Assembly (NCBI GenBank): GCA_002689985.1
Contig: NZDC01000023.1
Span: forward strand, 1 to 24,212
Reading direction: 5' to 3'
Origin: Candidatus Pacearchaeota archaeon
GTDB lineage: Archaea; Nanobdellota; Nanobdellia; Pacearchaeales; GW2011-AR1
DNA length: 24,212 bases
Of this stretch, positions 1 to 6,747 are shown in pieces. The notes beneath the pieces were generated by a model. It worked only from the letters and a program-made list of their open reading frames with translations. It ran no database searches and was not told the origin of the DNA. Made by a program: the position numbers and the translations under genes. How positions within the stretch are numbered: position 1 is the first letter of the stretch; every line of letters begins with the position of its first letter.

Positions 1-895
1 AACAAGAACACAAGCTATTTTTAAAATACAAAATGAAATAACAAATGCATTTAAAGAATTTTTTTATAAAAAAGGTTTTTTAGATATGCAACCTCCATGC
101 ATTATTGGTTCATCGTCAGAAGGAGGAACAGAATTGTTTAGCGTAAAGTATTTTGAAAAAGATGCATATCTAGCTCAATCTCCTCAACTATATAAGCAAA
201 TGATTGCATGTTCTATGGAAAAAACTTTTATGATTACTCCTGTTTGGAGAGCTGAAAAACATAATACTACAAGACATATTAATGAAATAAGGCAAATGGA
301 TATTGAAGTTGCTTTTGCTAATCAAGAAGTTGCAATGAAATATCTTGAAGAATCTGTAAAATATATTATAGGAGAAGTAATTAAAAAATGTAAAGATGAA
401 TTAGAATTATTAAAGATTACATTAAAAATTCCTAAATCTAAATATTTGAGTTATGATGAAACAGTTAAACTTCTTAAAATGAAATATGGAGAAGACTTAA
501 GTCCAGAAGATGAAAGAAAGCTTGAAAAAAAATTTCCAGATACAATTGTTTTTGTTTATTCTTGGCCATTATCTTTAAAGCCATTTTATATTATGCCTAA
601 AACTTTAAGTAAAAATGAAAAACTTTCAAGTGGATTTGATGCAATCTATAAAGGAATTGAAATTTGTTCTGGAGGTCAAAGAATCCATATACCTGATTTA
701 TTAACAGAAAGACTAAAAGCCAATGGACTTGATCCTAAGGATTTTAAATCATATATTGATAGTTTCCGGTATGGAGCACCGAGCCATAGTGGGTGGAGTT
801 TAGGTCTTGAAAGAATGACTCAAATTATTTGTGGACTCGATAATATCAAAGAGGCTACCATGTTCCCTAGAGATAGGGATAGACTTACACCTTAA
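1..895 (+). CDS. aspS: Aspartyl-tRNA synthetase, C-terminal catalytic part (5' end outside window)
   Basis: This is a class II aminoacyl-tRNA synthetase that charges tRNA with aspartate. The reading frame is open from the first base (first full codon at 2), so the N-terminal anticodon-binding OB domain and true start lie upstream. Motif 1 surrounds the QPP at about 83-95. The amino-acid-site sequence QSPQLYKQ, motif 2 (WRAEKHNTTRH) and motif 3 (SLGLERM) follow, and the protein ends in PRDRDRLTP. QSPQLYKQ and that C-terminus are typical of archaeal AspRS rather than AsnRS. gatC and gatA follow directly, so the enzyme may be non-discriminating and also make Asp-tRNA(Asn) for amidation. That is inference: the residues that decide tRNA specificity are in the missing N-terminal domain. 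No sign of frameshift. Confidence 0.92.
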   Translation, partial: TRTQAIFKIQNEITNAFKEFFYKKGFLDMQPPCIIGSSSEGGTELFSVKYFEKDAYLAQSPQLYKQMIACSMEKTFMITPVWRAEKHNTTRHINEIRQMDIEVAFANQEVAMKYLEESVKYIIGEVIKKCKDELELLKITLKIPKSKYLSYDETVKLLKMKYGEDLSPEDERKLEKKFPDTIVFVYSWPLSLKPFYIMPKTLSKNEKLSSGFDAIYKGIEICSGGQRIHIPDLLTERLKANGLDPKDFKSYIDSFRYGAPSHSGWSLGLERMTQIICGLDNIKEATMFPRDRDRLTP

Positions 896-896
896 G

Positions 897-906
897 TTTT
901 TAAATT
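897..906 (+). promoter_or_regulatory. TATA box for gatCA
   Basis: The box tttttaaatt starts two bases after the aspS stop and is centred 24.5 bp upstream of the ATG at 926. This is the usual archaeal spacing for a transcript starting at the start codon. It favours ATG 926 over the in-frame ATG at 905, which overlaps the end of the box. Confidence 0.55.
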
Positions 907-925
907 GCTTCTTCTTAGAATTATT

Positions 926-1183
926 ATGGATTTTTTATGGCATGAAGTATCTGAAAAAGAGAAAAAAGAGATAAAAGAGGAAGCTAAATCTATAATGGAT
1001 TCTTTTTCTGAAAAACTAAGTAAGATTGATAAGAAAATATCTGAATCTTTAATTGAACGTGAAGAATATGAAAGAGAAGAAGGAGAATCTAATGAGCGTG
1101 ATAGCAAATTTAAAAAAATTATGTTTGAAAATGCTCCTAATAAAAATAAAGATTTTATAATTGCGGAGAAAAAGAAATGGTAA
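926..1183 (+). CDS. gatC: Divergent GatC subunit of GatCAB amidotransferase
   Basis: A charged, mostly helical protein of 85 residues. I recognise it as the divergent archaeal form of GatC, the small subunit that bridges GatA and GatB in the enzyme converting Asp-tRNA(Asn) and/or Glu-tRNA(Gln) to the amide form. The N-terminus begins MDFLWHEVSEKEKKEI, and the C-terminus ENAPNKNKDFIIAEKK parallels the NAP...DGFF...P tail of bacterial GatC. The last codons overlap the gatA start by 7 nt, which implies translational coupling. I chose ATG 926 because the motif starts there and the upstream TATA spacing fits; an in-frame ATG at 905 would add seven residues. Similarity to bacterial GatC is weak, so the call leans on the gatA context. 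Confidence 0.75.
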   Translation: MDFLWHEVSEKEKKEIKEEAKSIMDSFSEKLSKIDKKISESLIEREEYEREEGESNERDSKFKKIMFENAPNKNKDFIIAEKKKW

Positions 1184-2490
1184 ATACACGACAAAAATTA
1201 AGAGAATATCTAAAACAAATTAAAAAAAATGATCAAAAAGGAAATAAGATAAATGCATTTTTACAATTAAATCCAAATGTCTTAAAAGATGCAAAAAGAA
1301 TTGATTCTAAAAAAAATAAAGGAAAACTTGCAGGCAAAATAATTGGAGTAAAAGCTGCAATAAATGTTAAAGGACTTAATGCTTCATGTGCTTCAAAAAC
1401 ATTAGAAAATTATAAGTCTCCATATGATGCAACTGTTATTAAAAAAATTAAAGATGAAGATGGTTTAATTATTGGTATGACTAATTGTGATGAATTTTGC
1501 AGTGGTTCATCTGGTGAAACAAGCGCATATAAACCAACAAAAAATCCTAAAAATTTAAAATTAATTCCTGGAGGATCAAGTTCCGGAAGTGCAGCATGTG
1601 TTTCTGCTAATTTTTGTGATATGGCTTTAGGATCTGATACTGGTGGAAGTATTAGAAATCCTGCAAGTCATTGTGGAGTTGTTGGAATAAAACCAACATA
1701 TGGATCTGTTTCAAGATATGGATTAATTGATTTATCGATGAGTTTAGATCAGATTGGACCAATAACAAAAAATGTAAATGAATCTGCTTTATTATTAAGT
1801 ATTATTTCTGGAAGAGATGAAAATGATTCTATAACTCAGGAATCATTAAAATTAAATTTAAAAGAAATTGAAAAAATTCCTAAAAATATTACTATTGGTA
1901 TTTTAGATTTTAAAATACAAGATCAAAAAATACAAGAATTAATCGATGATAAAATAAAAGAAGCTGCTGATAAATATAAATGGAAAATAAAAAAAATTAA
2001 GATAGATCATATTGATTTAGCAATTGAAACTTATTATCTTTTAGTTTATGTTGAATTTTTTTCTGCAACTAGAAGATTTGATGGAAGACGATATGGAAAA
2101 AGAATAGAAGAGGTTGCAGGTCCAGAAGTTTTAAGAAGAATTTTAGGGGGAAGTGAAATTACAAAAGCAGAATATTTAGGACGATATTATCATTTAGCTT
2201 TAAAGGCTAAGAAATTAATTGAAAAAGAGTTTGAAAGGGCTTTTAAGAATGTAGATTGTATTATCACTCCAACTGTTCCAAGACTACCGCATAAAATTGG
2301 AGAAAAAATTTCACTAAAAGATATGTACAGTTATGATGCTTTAACTATTCCATCAAATTTAGCTGGAAATTGTGCAATTTCAATTCCTTCCGGAAAGATT
2401 AATGAAGTTCCTGTTGGCATGCAAATTATATGTGATAAATTTCAAGAACAAAAAATGCTACAAATTGCAAGAAGTATAGAAAAGATTTAG
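1177..2490 (+). CDS. gatA: Glutamyl/aspartyl-tRNA amidotransferase subunit A
   Basis: Amidase-signature subunit that hydrolyses glutamine to supply ammonia to GatB for amidating misacylated tRNA. The Ser-cisSer-Lys triad is intact: Lys59 in IGVKAAINVKG, cis-Ser134 in PGGSSSGSAA, and nucleophile Ser158 in SDTGGSIRNPA. The 75- and 24-residue spacings match the amidase family. At 437 residues it is shorter than the usual bacterial length of about 480, mainly towards the C-terminus. The start overlaps gatC, and a GGAG at 1165-1168 may act as Shine-Dalgarno. gatB is not in the window and must be elsewhere if the complex is functional. Since archaea typically make Gln-tRNA with GatDE, and aspS lies directly upstream, asparagine formation on tRNA(Asn) is the likelier role; this is inference. 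Confidence 0.95.
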   Translation: MVNTRQKLREYLKQIKKNDQKGNKINAFLQLNPNVLKDAKRIDSKKNKGKLAGKIIGVKAAINVKGLNASCASKTLENYKSPYDATVIKKIKDEDGLIIGMTNCDEFCSGSSGETSAYKPTKNPKNLKLIPGGSSSGSAACVSANFCDMALGSDTGGSIRNPASHCGVVGIKPTYGSVSRYGLIDLSMSLDQIGPITKNVNESALLLSIISGRDENDSITQESLKLNLKEIEKIPKNITIGILDFKIQDQKIQELIDDKIKEAADKYKWKIKKIKIDHIDLAIETYYLLVYVEFFSATRRFDGRRYGKRIEEVAGPEVLRRILGGSEITKAEYLGRYYHLALKAKKLIEKEFERAFKNVDCIITPTVPRLPHKIGEKISLKDMYSYDALTIPSNLAGNCAISIPSGKINEVPVGMQIICDKFQEQKMLQIARSIEKI

Positions 2491-2525
2491 AAAATTGCAT
2501 AATTAAATTTATATATTAAAGATTT

Positions 2526-3080
2526 ATGGATGATACTATGAAAAAATTTTTAGATAAACTAATTAAAGAAAACTATGTAAAGATTAATAATTCTAAAGAA
2601 AATAAAGATTATCTTAGAAAAGCATATGTGTTTGCAAAAGAGAATTCAACTGATAAAGATACTTGGACTGGTTCAATCATTGTTAATAATGGAAAGATTA
2701 TAACCTCTGGAGCAAATAGATTTGCCCCAGGAGTTAAACAAACTTCTGACAGAAAAAATAGACCTAAAAAATATCTGTTTCAAGATCATGCCGAGAGAAA
2801 TGCTATTTATATTGCAGCAAAAGAAGGAAAAAAATTAGACGGCTCAAAAATGTATATGCCATGGGCACCTTGTCCTATTTGTGCAAATGCAATAATCATT
2901 TCAGGAATTAAAACTCTAATTATCCATTACGATAAGGTTATGAAAACTCCTAAGGATTGGGTAGATGATATAATTGAAGCAGTAAATATGCTTTTAGAGT
3001 CAAAAATCAGAATAGAAGTTGTTACAGATAAGATAGGGGAGTGCGAAGCAAAATTTAGAGGAGAATACTGGAAGCCTTAG
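2526..3080 (+). CDS. CMP/dCMP-type zinc deaminase
   Basis: Member of the cytidine/deoxycytidylate deaminase superfamily. The zinc and proton-shuttle motif HAE is at 88-90 and the second zinc motif PCPIC at 115-119, with 25 residues between, as in the dCMP-deaminase branch. The predicted reaction is hydrolytic deamination of a cytosine nucleotide or related base. The substrate cannot be assigned: dCMP deaminase is most likely, but other nucleotide or cofactor-precursor deaminases share the fold. The TATA-like tttatata at 2508-2515 is centred about 26 bp upstream of the second ATG (2538), which would give MKKFLDKL. The true start may therefore be 2538, four codons inside this call. A T7 run follows the stop. 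No obvious operon partner. Confidence 0.8.
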   Translation: MDDTMKKFLDKLIKENYVKINNSKENKDYLRKAYVFAKENSTDKDTWTGSIIVNNGKIITSGANRFAPGVKQTSDRKNRPKKYLFQDHAERNAIYIAAKEGKKLDGSKMYMPWAPCPICANAIIISGIKTLIIHYDKVMKTPKDWVDDIIEAVNMLLESKIRIEVVTDKIGECEAKFRGEYWKP

Positions 3081-3087
3081 TTTTTTT
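3081..3087 (+). terminator. T-tract after deaminase gene
   Basis: Seven consecutive T residues directly follow the TAG stop. Archaeal RNA polymerase terminates at short U-tracts without needing a hairpin. The downstream gene has its own TATA box, which fits termination here. Confidence 0.4.
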
Positions 3088-3121
3088 GAATAATTCCACT
3101 AGAAGATTTTAGCTTCAAAAA

Positions 3122-3131
3122 GCTTAAAAAC
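3122..3131 (+). promoter_or_regulatory. TATA box for MBL-fold hydrolase / taw3 operon
   Basis: gcttaaaaac is centred about 25 bp upstream of ATG 3152, predicting a leaderless two-gene transcript. Confidence 0.45.
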
Positions 3132-3151
3132 AAATCCAAATTCTTAATTTT

Positions 3152-3817
3152 ATGAAAATAGATGACGTTGAAATAAAATGGTTAGGACATGTGGGATTTT
3201 TAATTAAAAATTCTAAAGTAATTTATATTGATCCATATAATTTAAAAGGAGAAAATGAAAAAGCTGATTTTATTTTACTCACACATAGTCATTATGACCA
3301 TTGTAGTATTGTTGATATTGAAAAAATTATTAAAGATGGAACAAAAATTATTGCAACAGCTGATTGTCAAAGTAAAATAACAAGATTTGATGTTCCAATT
3401 AAAATAGAGATAATTGAACCAGGGCAAGAATTAGAATTTGGAAATATAAAAATTTCTACCTTGCCTGCCTATAATATTAATAAACACTTTCATCCTAAAG
3501 AAGAAGGTTGGGTTGGATATCTAATCAAAATTAATAATGTTTTAATTTATCATGCAGGAGATACTGACGTTATTTCAGAAATGAAAAATCTCACAGGATA
3601 TAAGCATTCAGATACAAAATTTATTGCTTTACTTCCTGTTGAAGGAAGACTTACAATGAGTGCAGAAGAAGCATATGAAGCTGCAAAAATAATAAAACCC
3701 ACTCTTGCTATTCCAATGCATTGGGGATCAATTGTTGGAACAGAAAATGATGCTAAGGAGTTTGTTGAATTATGTAAAGAAGGTGGAATAAATGCAGAGA
3801 TTTTAGATTGTGAATAA
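3152..3817 (+). CDS. Metallo-beta-lactamase-fold hydrolase (UPF0173-like)
   Basis: A 221-residue zinc-dependent hydrolase of the metallo-beta-lactamase fold. The metal motif HSHYDH lies at 45-50. Further ligands are likely at His134-Asp137 (HAGDTD) and His190 (PMHWGS). The opening IKWLGHVGFLI and the whole-protein length match the UPF0173/YtkL-type branch. The substrate of this branch is not firmly known, so the function stops at putative hydrolase, probably cytoplasmic. The stop is followed after 1 nt by the taw3 start, so the two are almost certainly co-transcribed. A role in tRNA modification or repair is possible from context but unproven. Confidence 0.88.
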   Translation: MKIDDVEIKWLGHVGFLIKNSKVIYIDPYNLKGENEKADFILLTHSHYDHCSIVDIEKIIKDGTKIIATADCQSKITRFDVPIKIEIIEPGQELEFGNIKISTLPAYNINKHFHPKEEGWVGYLIKINNVLIYHAGDTDVISEMKNLTGYKHSDTKFIALLPVEGRLTMSAEEAYEAAKIIKPTLAIPMHWGSIVGTENDAKEFVELCKEGGINAEILDCE

Positions 3818-3818
3818 A

Positions 3819-4397
3819 ATGTCTCAAGATAATTTTCAACAAAGAAAGAAGAATAGTCTTTCTAAAATAGATAAATCTTCAAAAGGAGAGTGGGATAAAG
3901 ATGTTATTAATTTATGTGATAAAATAAATTCCTTAAAAGACTATTATACAACTTCTTCTTGCTCTGGTAGAATTGTTTTAATGATAGATCAGGACAAAAA
4001 AGAAGAAGGATTATTTATCAAAGTTTATCATGATCTAATTTCTCTTCAAGAATTCAAAAAAGACTTAGATAAGATTGCTAAAACAAATAATGGAAAAATC
4101 AAATTCAAGTTAGAACCATGCATTTTGCATGTTGCATGTGAGGGTCCAGATAAAGCTTTTAAAATTTATACTAAAGCAAAACTAGCTGGATGGAAAAAAT
4201 CAGGAATGATCTCATTTGGAAATAGAGCAATCGTTGAATTAAATAGTACTGAAAAATTAGAGTTTCCAATAGTAGATAATGGTAAAATTTTAGTTGATGA
4301 TATTTTTTTAAAGATAATTGTAGAAGAAAGCAACAAAAAACTTAAGAAAAGTTGGGAAAAGATTGAAAAATTAATGAATTCTATACAATCATTATAA
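3819..4397 (+). CDS. taw3: tRNA wybutosine-synthesis methyltransferase Taw3/TYW3
   Basis: TYW3 family enzyme: S-adenosylmethionine-dependent N4-methylation of the tricyclic base precursor at position 37 of tRNA(Phe). The signature YYTTSSCSGRI (about residues 43-53) is clear. The family pattern HVACEGPDKAF...AKLAGWKKSGMISF follows, and the protein ends in a charged helix. The 192-residue length is normal. I start at ATG 3819, one base after the preceding stop; a GTG at 3810 would overlap the upstream gene and add MNK. Presence of Taw3 implies that Taw1/Taw2 or equivalents exist elsewhere in the genome. It is the second gene of the operon begun by the metallo-hydrolase. Confidence 0.9.
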   Translation: MSQDNFQQRKKNSLSKIDKSSKGEWDKDVINLCDKINSLKDYYTTSSCSGRIVLMIDQDKKEEGLFIKVYHDLISLQEFKKDLDKIAKTNNGKIKFKLEPCILHVACEGPDKAFKIYTKAKLAGWKKSGMISFGNRAIVELNSTEKLEFPIVDNGKILVDDIFLKIIVEESNKKLKKSWEKIEKLMNSIQSL

Positions 4398-4450
4398 TTT
4401 AGAGTTATCCAAAATATTTTTAAATAGAGAAATCGTAGTAATTTTATAAT

Positions 4451-4487
4451 ATTAATTTATCAAGCTTGGCGGTTTTAATAAATTAAT
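4451..4487. repeat. 10-bp perfect inverted repeat upstream of ftsZ
   Basis: ATTAATTTAT (4451-4460) is the exact reverse complement of ATAAATTAAT (4478-4487), separated by 17 bp that contain the palindrome CAAGCTTG. It could be an operator or a hairpin at the start of a long ftsZ leader. AT-richness makes chance occurrence possible. Confidence 0.4.
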
Positions 4488-4584
4488 TGTGTATGCATTT
4501 ATTCTTAGTATTAGTGAGAGGTATGTCAAGTATTTAAACTTTTCGATGAAAGGTAAGCTTGAACAGCTTCTTATATAGAACTGA

Positions 4585-4592
4585 AAGGAGGT
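4585..4592 (+). promoter_or_regulatory. Strong Shine-Dalgarno of ftsZ
   Basis: AAGGAGGT ends 7 nt before ATG 4600. This is a full anti-16S match in a window where most transcription units look leaderless, and it fixes the ftsZ start. Confidence 0.85.
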
Positions 4593-4599
4593 TAAAAAT

Positions 4600-5679
4600 A
4601 TGGTATTAGATTTTGCAAAAGAAGCTATAGAAAATACGGAAACACATAGTATTAACTTTGAAGAACTTAAAGCAGGAAAAGCTAACATTAAAGTTTTTGG
4701 TACTGGTGGAATGGGAAGTAATGCTGTTACTTGGCTTTATAATAAAGGAATCAATGGTGCTACAATCTATGCTGCAAATACAGACGCTCTTCATTTAAGT
4801 GTTACAAAAGCTGATGAGAAACTTCTTATCGGTAAAGAGTTAACAAGAGGTTTAGGTGCAGGCGGAATGCCTAATAAAGGTAGAGAAGCAGCAAAAGAAG
4901 CATTAGTTGATGTAAAAAAAGCAGTTTCAGGTTCTGATATGGTTTTTGTCATCGCAGGAATGGGTGGCGGAACAGGAACAGGAGCTGCACCAGTAATTGC
5001 TCAATTAGCAAAAGAAACTGGCGCAGTAGTAATTGGTGTTGTTACAATGCCTTTTGAATCAGAAAAAGCAAGAATCGATAAAGCTGAATTTGGTTTACAA
5101 GAATTAAGAGATGTAACAGATACATGTATTGTTCTTGATAACAATAGACTTGTTGATATTGCAGGGCAATTACCCTTAGAACAGGCTTTTGCTGTTGCTA
5201 ATGAGTTAGTAAGTACAATGATTAAAGGAATTGTTGAAACAATTACTCTTCCAAGTTTGATTAATTTGGATTATGCAGATGTATCAACTATTATGAAGAA
5301 TGGCGGTGTTGCTGTAATTGGTATTGGTGAAGCAGATACGCAAGATCGTGTTATGGAAGCTGTAAAGCAAGCACTCACACACCCCTTACTTGATGTAGAT
5401 TATCAAGGTGCTACTGGAGCTTTAATACACGTAACTTGTGGTCCTGACCTGAAATTAGAAGAATTTGATGTTATTGGTCGAGCAGTATCTGAAAACTTAA
5501 GTCCAGAAGCACAAGTAATAATTGGTGCTAGAATCAGTAAAGATTTTGCTGGAAAAGTTAGAGTAATAACAATTATGACAGGAGTTAAATCTCCTTATGT
5601 ACTTGGAAAAGCAATAGAAGATCAAGCTCTTCCTATGTCTAAAGAAGTTTCTGATTTAGGAATAGAAGTTTTAAAATAA
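4600..5679 (+). CDS. ftsZ: Cell-division GTPase FtsZ
   Basis: Tubulin-family GTPase that polymerises into the division ring at the inner face of the membrane. The nucleotide-binding Rossmann loop is at about 34-40 (GTGGMGS), the tubulin signature GGGTGTG at 122-128, and the T7 synergy loop NLDYADV at 222-228, whose aspartates complete the GTPase site of the next subunit. The GTPase domain and C-terminal domain are complete. The protein ends soon after in MSKEVSDLGIEVLK, with a short N-terminal extension of about 30 residues. It has its own upstream region, a textbook Shine-Dalgarno and a strong terminator, so it is monocistronic. Its codons look slightly more GC-rich than its neighbours, consistent with high expression. 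A MinD homologue lies at 19324-20100. Confidence 0.98.
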   Translation: MVLDFAKEAIENTETHSINFEELKAGKANIKVFGTGGMGSNAVTWLYNKGINGATIYAANTDALHLSVTKADEKLLIGKELTRGLGAGGMPNKGREAAKEALVDVKKAVSGSDMVFVIAGMGGGTGTGAAPVIAQLAKETGAVVIGVVTMPFESEKARIDKAEFGLQELRDVTDTCIVLDNNRLVDIAGQLPLEQAFAVANELVSTMIKGIVETITLPSLINLDYADVSTIMKNGGVAVIGIGEADTQDRVMEAVKQALTHPLLDVDYQGATGALIHVTCGPDLKLEEFDVIGRAVSENLSPEAQVIIGARISKDFAGKVRVITIMTGVKSPYVLGKAIEDQALPMSKEVSDLGIEVLK

Positions 5680-5694
5680 GTTTATTTTTATTTT

Positions 5695-5735
5695 CCCGGG
5701 AAATAGGGGACTCGGGCTTTTTTTTATTTTTTTTT
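5695..5735 (+). terminator. Hairpin plus double T-tract terminator of ftsZ
   Basis: CCCGGG (5695-5700) can pair with CTCGGG (5711-5716) as a 6-bp stem with one G-U pair and a 10-nt loop. A T8 run (5718-5725) and a T9 run (5727-5735) follow. It resembles a bacterial intrinsic terminator. It stops ftsZ transcription just before the convergent nitroreductase gene and overlaps that gene's stop codon. Confidence 0.75.
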
Positions 5736-6291
5736 AAACATTCAATTCTTTTGGATTTTTCATCTTTTTATTTCCATATTTGTTGAAATAAAGAATTCTA
5801 TCAAGTTCTATATTTTCCTTTTTTGGATATGCCCTTGGATGTTCATAACCTATTGGAAATATTGCTTCAACATTAATTTTTTCTGGAATATTTAATTCTC
5901 TTTTAATTTGTTCTTCTACAAAAAGTCTTATCCAACAAGTGGAAAGTCCTACTTCTTTTAGTTTTAATAAAAAGTTTTGAATTGCTGCTCCTGCTTGTTG
6001 TCTTAAATAAATTTCTCCTTTTTCTTTATATGCATTCATTGTTCTTGTTGGATCTGAACATACAACTACAACATAACTTGCTTGAGAAATAAATGATTGT
6101 TGAGTACTATCTGTAATTTTTTGTATTTTATCTTTATCATCAACTATTATAAATTTCAAGCTATAATTATTTCCTGCCATTGGAGCAAATCTTGCAGCAT
6201 CTATAGAGTCAATTATATCTCTCCAATCTGGTTTTTTATCTTTAAATTTCTTAATATCTTTTATTGATTGAATTGATTTTTTTAATTCCAT
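5734..6291 (-). CDS. Nitroreductase-family FMN oxidoreductase
   Basis: A 185-residue nitroreductase-fold flavoprotein, predicted to bind FMN as a homodimer and reduce a substrate with NAD(P)H. The N-terminal SIKDIKKF and AARFAPMAGNNYSLKFIIV match the family's FMN-phosphate region. GAAIQNFLLKLKEVGLSTCW (about 101-120) is the characteristic central helix, and the PIGYEHP segment follows. The substrate is not predictable; quinone/nitro reduction, dehalogenation or flavin use are all known in the family. TATA-like ttataaa centred near 6316 lies 25 bp upstream of the ATG, so the mRNA is probably leaderless. It is convergent with ftsZ and shares the terminator region. Confidence 0.85.
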   Translation of the reverse strand: MELKKSIQSIKDIKKFKDKKPDWRDIIDSIDAARFAPMAGNNYSLKFIIVDDKDKIQKITDSTQQSFISQASYVVVVCSDPTRTMNAYKEKGEIYLRQQAGAAIQNFLLKLKEVGLSTCWIRLFVEEQIKRELNIPEKINVEAIFPIGYEHPRAYPKKENIELDRILYFNKYGNKKMKNPKELNV

Positions 6292-6331
6292 AGTTAATAG
6301 AGAAAAGCTTATTATAAAAATGTTTTTGAAA

Positions 6332-6571
6332 CTATTGAGGATCCTTATAATGGTAAGAATGATCGAAAGAATTATTGATAAGGCCTTTTTTATTAGATTT
6401 AAATCCTAAATCTTTTTTATTATATGGGTCAAAATTCATATTTTTTTTAATTGTCTTAAGAGATTTTTCTAGTATTGATTCTGCATCTTTTTCATTTTCT
6501 GCAGATACAATAGCTATCTCTGCTACAAGATCCTCTGTGCTATACTCTATTTCATAAATGGTGTAATCCAT
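6332..6571 (-). CDS. Small protein of unknown function
   Basis: I do not recognise a characterised family. The 79-residue product has a beta-alpha-beta-like start (DYTIYEIEYSTEDLVAEIAIV), then SAENEKDAESILEKSLKTI, like small alpha/beta domains that modify or sense other proteins. The tail is polar, ending HSYHYKDP. I chose ATG 6571 rather than a TTG at 6583 because TTTAAA at 6593-6598 is centred about 25 bp upstream, the spacing seen throughout the window. The gap to the nitroreductase start is 40 bp, and that gene has its own TATA box, so linkage is uncertain. No membrane segment or metal motif is seen. Confidence 0.6.
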   Translation of the reverse strand: MDYTIYEIEYSTEDLVAEIAIVSAENEKDAESILEKSLKTIKKNMNFDPYNKKDLGFKSNKKGLINNSFDHSYHYKDPQ

Positions 6572-6622
6572 GAAATTTAACAAAACATTTAGTTTAAAAG
6601 AATTATTGTTCTAAAGAATAAA

Positions 6623-6714
6623 CGTCCTCGGAAGGACTCGAACCTTCGACCTAACGGTGTCTGTTTTTATTAATTATTAACAGCCGTTCGCTCTACCAAC
6701 TGAGCTACAAGGAC
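6623..6714 (-). tRNA. tRNA-Asn(GUU) with 19-nt intron
   Basis: On the minus strand the gene folds as a complete cloverleaf. The acceptor pairs gtccttg with cgaggac (one G-U pair), the D stem gctc with gagc, the anticodon stem aacgg with ccgtt, and the T stem gaagg with ccttc around ttcgagt. After removing 6659-6677 the anticodon loop is ctgttaa with anticodon GTT, giving a 73-nt mature tRNA with G73, the archaeal tRNA-Asn discriminator. CCA is not encoded. The cell also carries GatA/GatC, so this tRNA may be charged indirectly through Asp-tRNA(Asn). Confidence 0.95.
6659..6677 (-). other. tRNA-Asn intron (canonical position 37/38)
   Basis: The 19-nt intron reads ataattaataaaaacagac. The exon bases CUGU (32-35) pair with intron bases ACAG to form the 4-bp central helix of the splicing motif. 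It is flanked by 3-nt bulges UAA and ACA, with the cuts after the second base of each. There is essentially no inner helix, only a 12-nt loop, so this is a relaxed bulge-helix-loop substrate for the archaeal splicing endonuclease. Confidence 0.88.
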
Positions 6715-6737
6715 ATGAAAACTGAAATTTAATTTTG

Positions 6738-6745
6738 TATTTAAA
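6738..6745 (-). promoter_or_regulatory. TATA box of tRNA-Asn gene
   Basis: Minus-strand TTTAAATA is centred 27.5 bp upstream of the mature tRNA 5' end, just past the Dim2 stop codon. The predicted start falls within about 2 nt of the first tRNA base, leaving almost no 5' leader. Confidence 0.55.
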
Positions 6746-6747
6746 GC

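Larger units (their letters stand above)
4398..4599 (+). promoter_or_regulatory. ftsZ upstream region with multiple TATA-like boxes
   Basis: About 200 bp without a supported gene, the longest such gap in the window. It holds three TATA-like boxes: near 4416-4425 (tttttaaata), at 4531-4538 (tatttaaa) and at 4571-4577 (ttatata). The second would give a leader of about 40 nt ending in the Shine-Dalgarno. The first would give one of about 150 nt. The third would give a leaderless start at the ATG, which conflicts with the strong Shine-Dalgarno. A perfect inverted repeat (4451-4487) and a 5-bp hairpin AAGCT/AGCTT (4555-4569) lie between them. Regulated or dual-promoter expression of ftsZ is an inference. 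Confidence 0.45.

Noticed and set aside
892..1194. Open frame on the minus strand opposite gatC
   Set aside because: It is the antisense shadow of gatC; its Ser/Leu/Phe-rich product is what A-rich coding DNA gives on the complement, and no promoter fits.
3111..3124. AGCTT/AAGCT hairpin as a terminator or riboswitch
   Set aside because: Only 5 bp with a 4-nt loop and no T-tract after it, and it overlaps the TATA box of the next gene.
4452..4794. Two minus-strand open frames over the ftsZ leader and 5' end
   Set aside because: They overlap the strongly supported ftsZ start and Shine-Dalgarno, have no family resemblance and no promoter.
5692..5703. 12-bp perfect palindrome TTTCCCGGGAAA after ftsZ as an operator
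   Set aside because: Better explained as part of the terminator stem region; it lies downstream of ftsZ and next to no start codon.
6375..6557. Plus-strand open frame opposite the 79-residue unknown gene
   Set aside because: The minus frame has a well-spaced TATA box and a protein-like composition; the plus product is Phe/Ser-rich shadow sequence.
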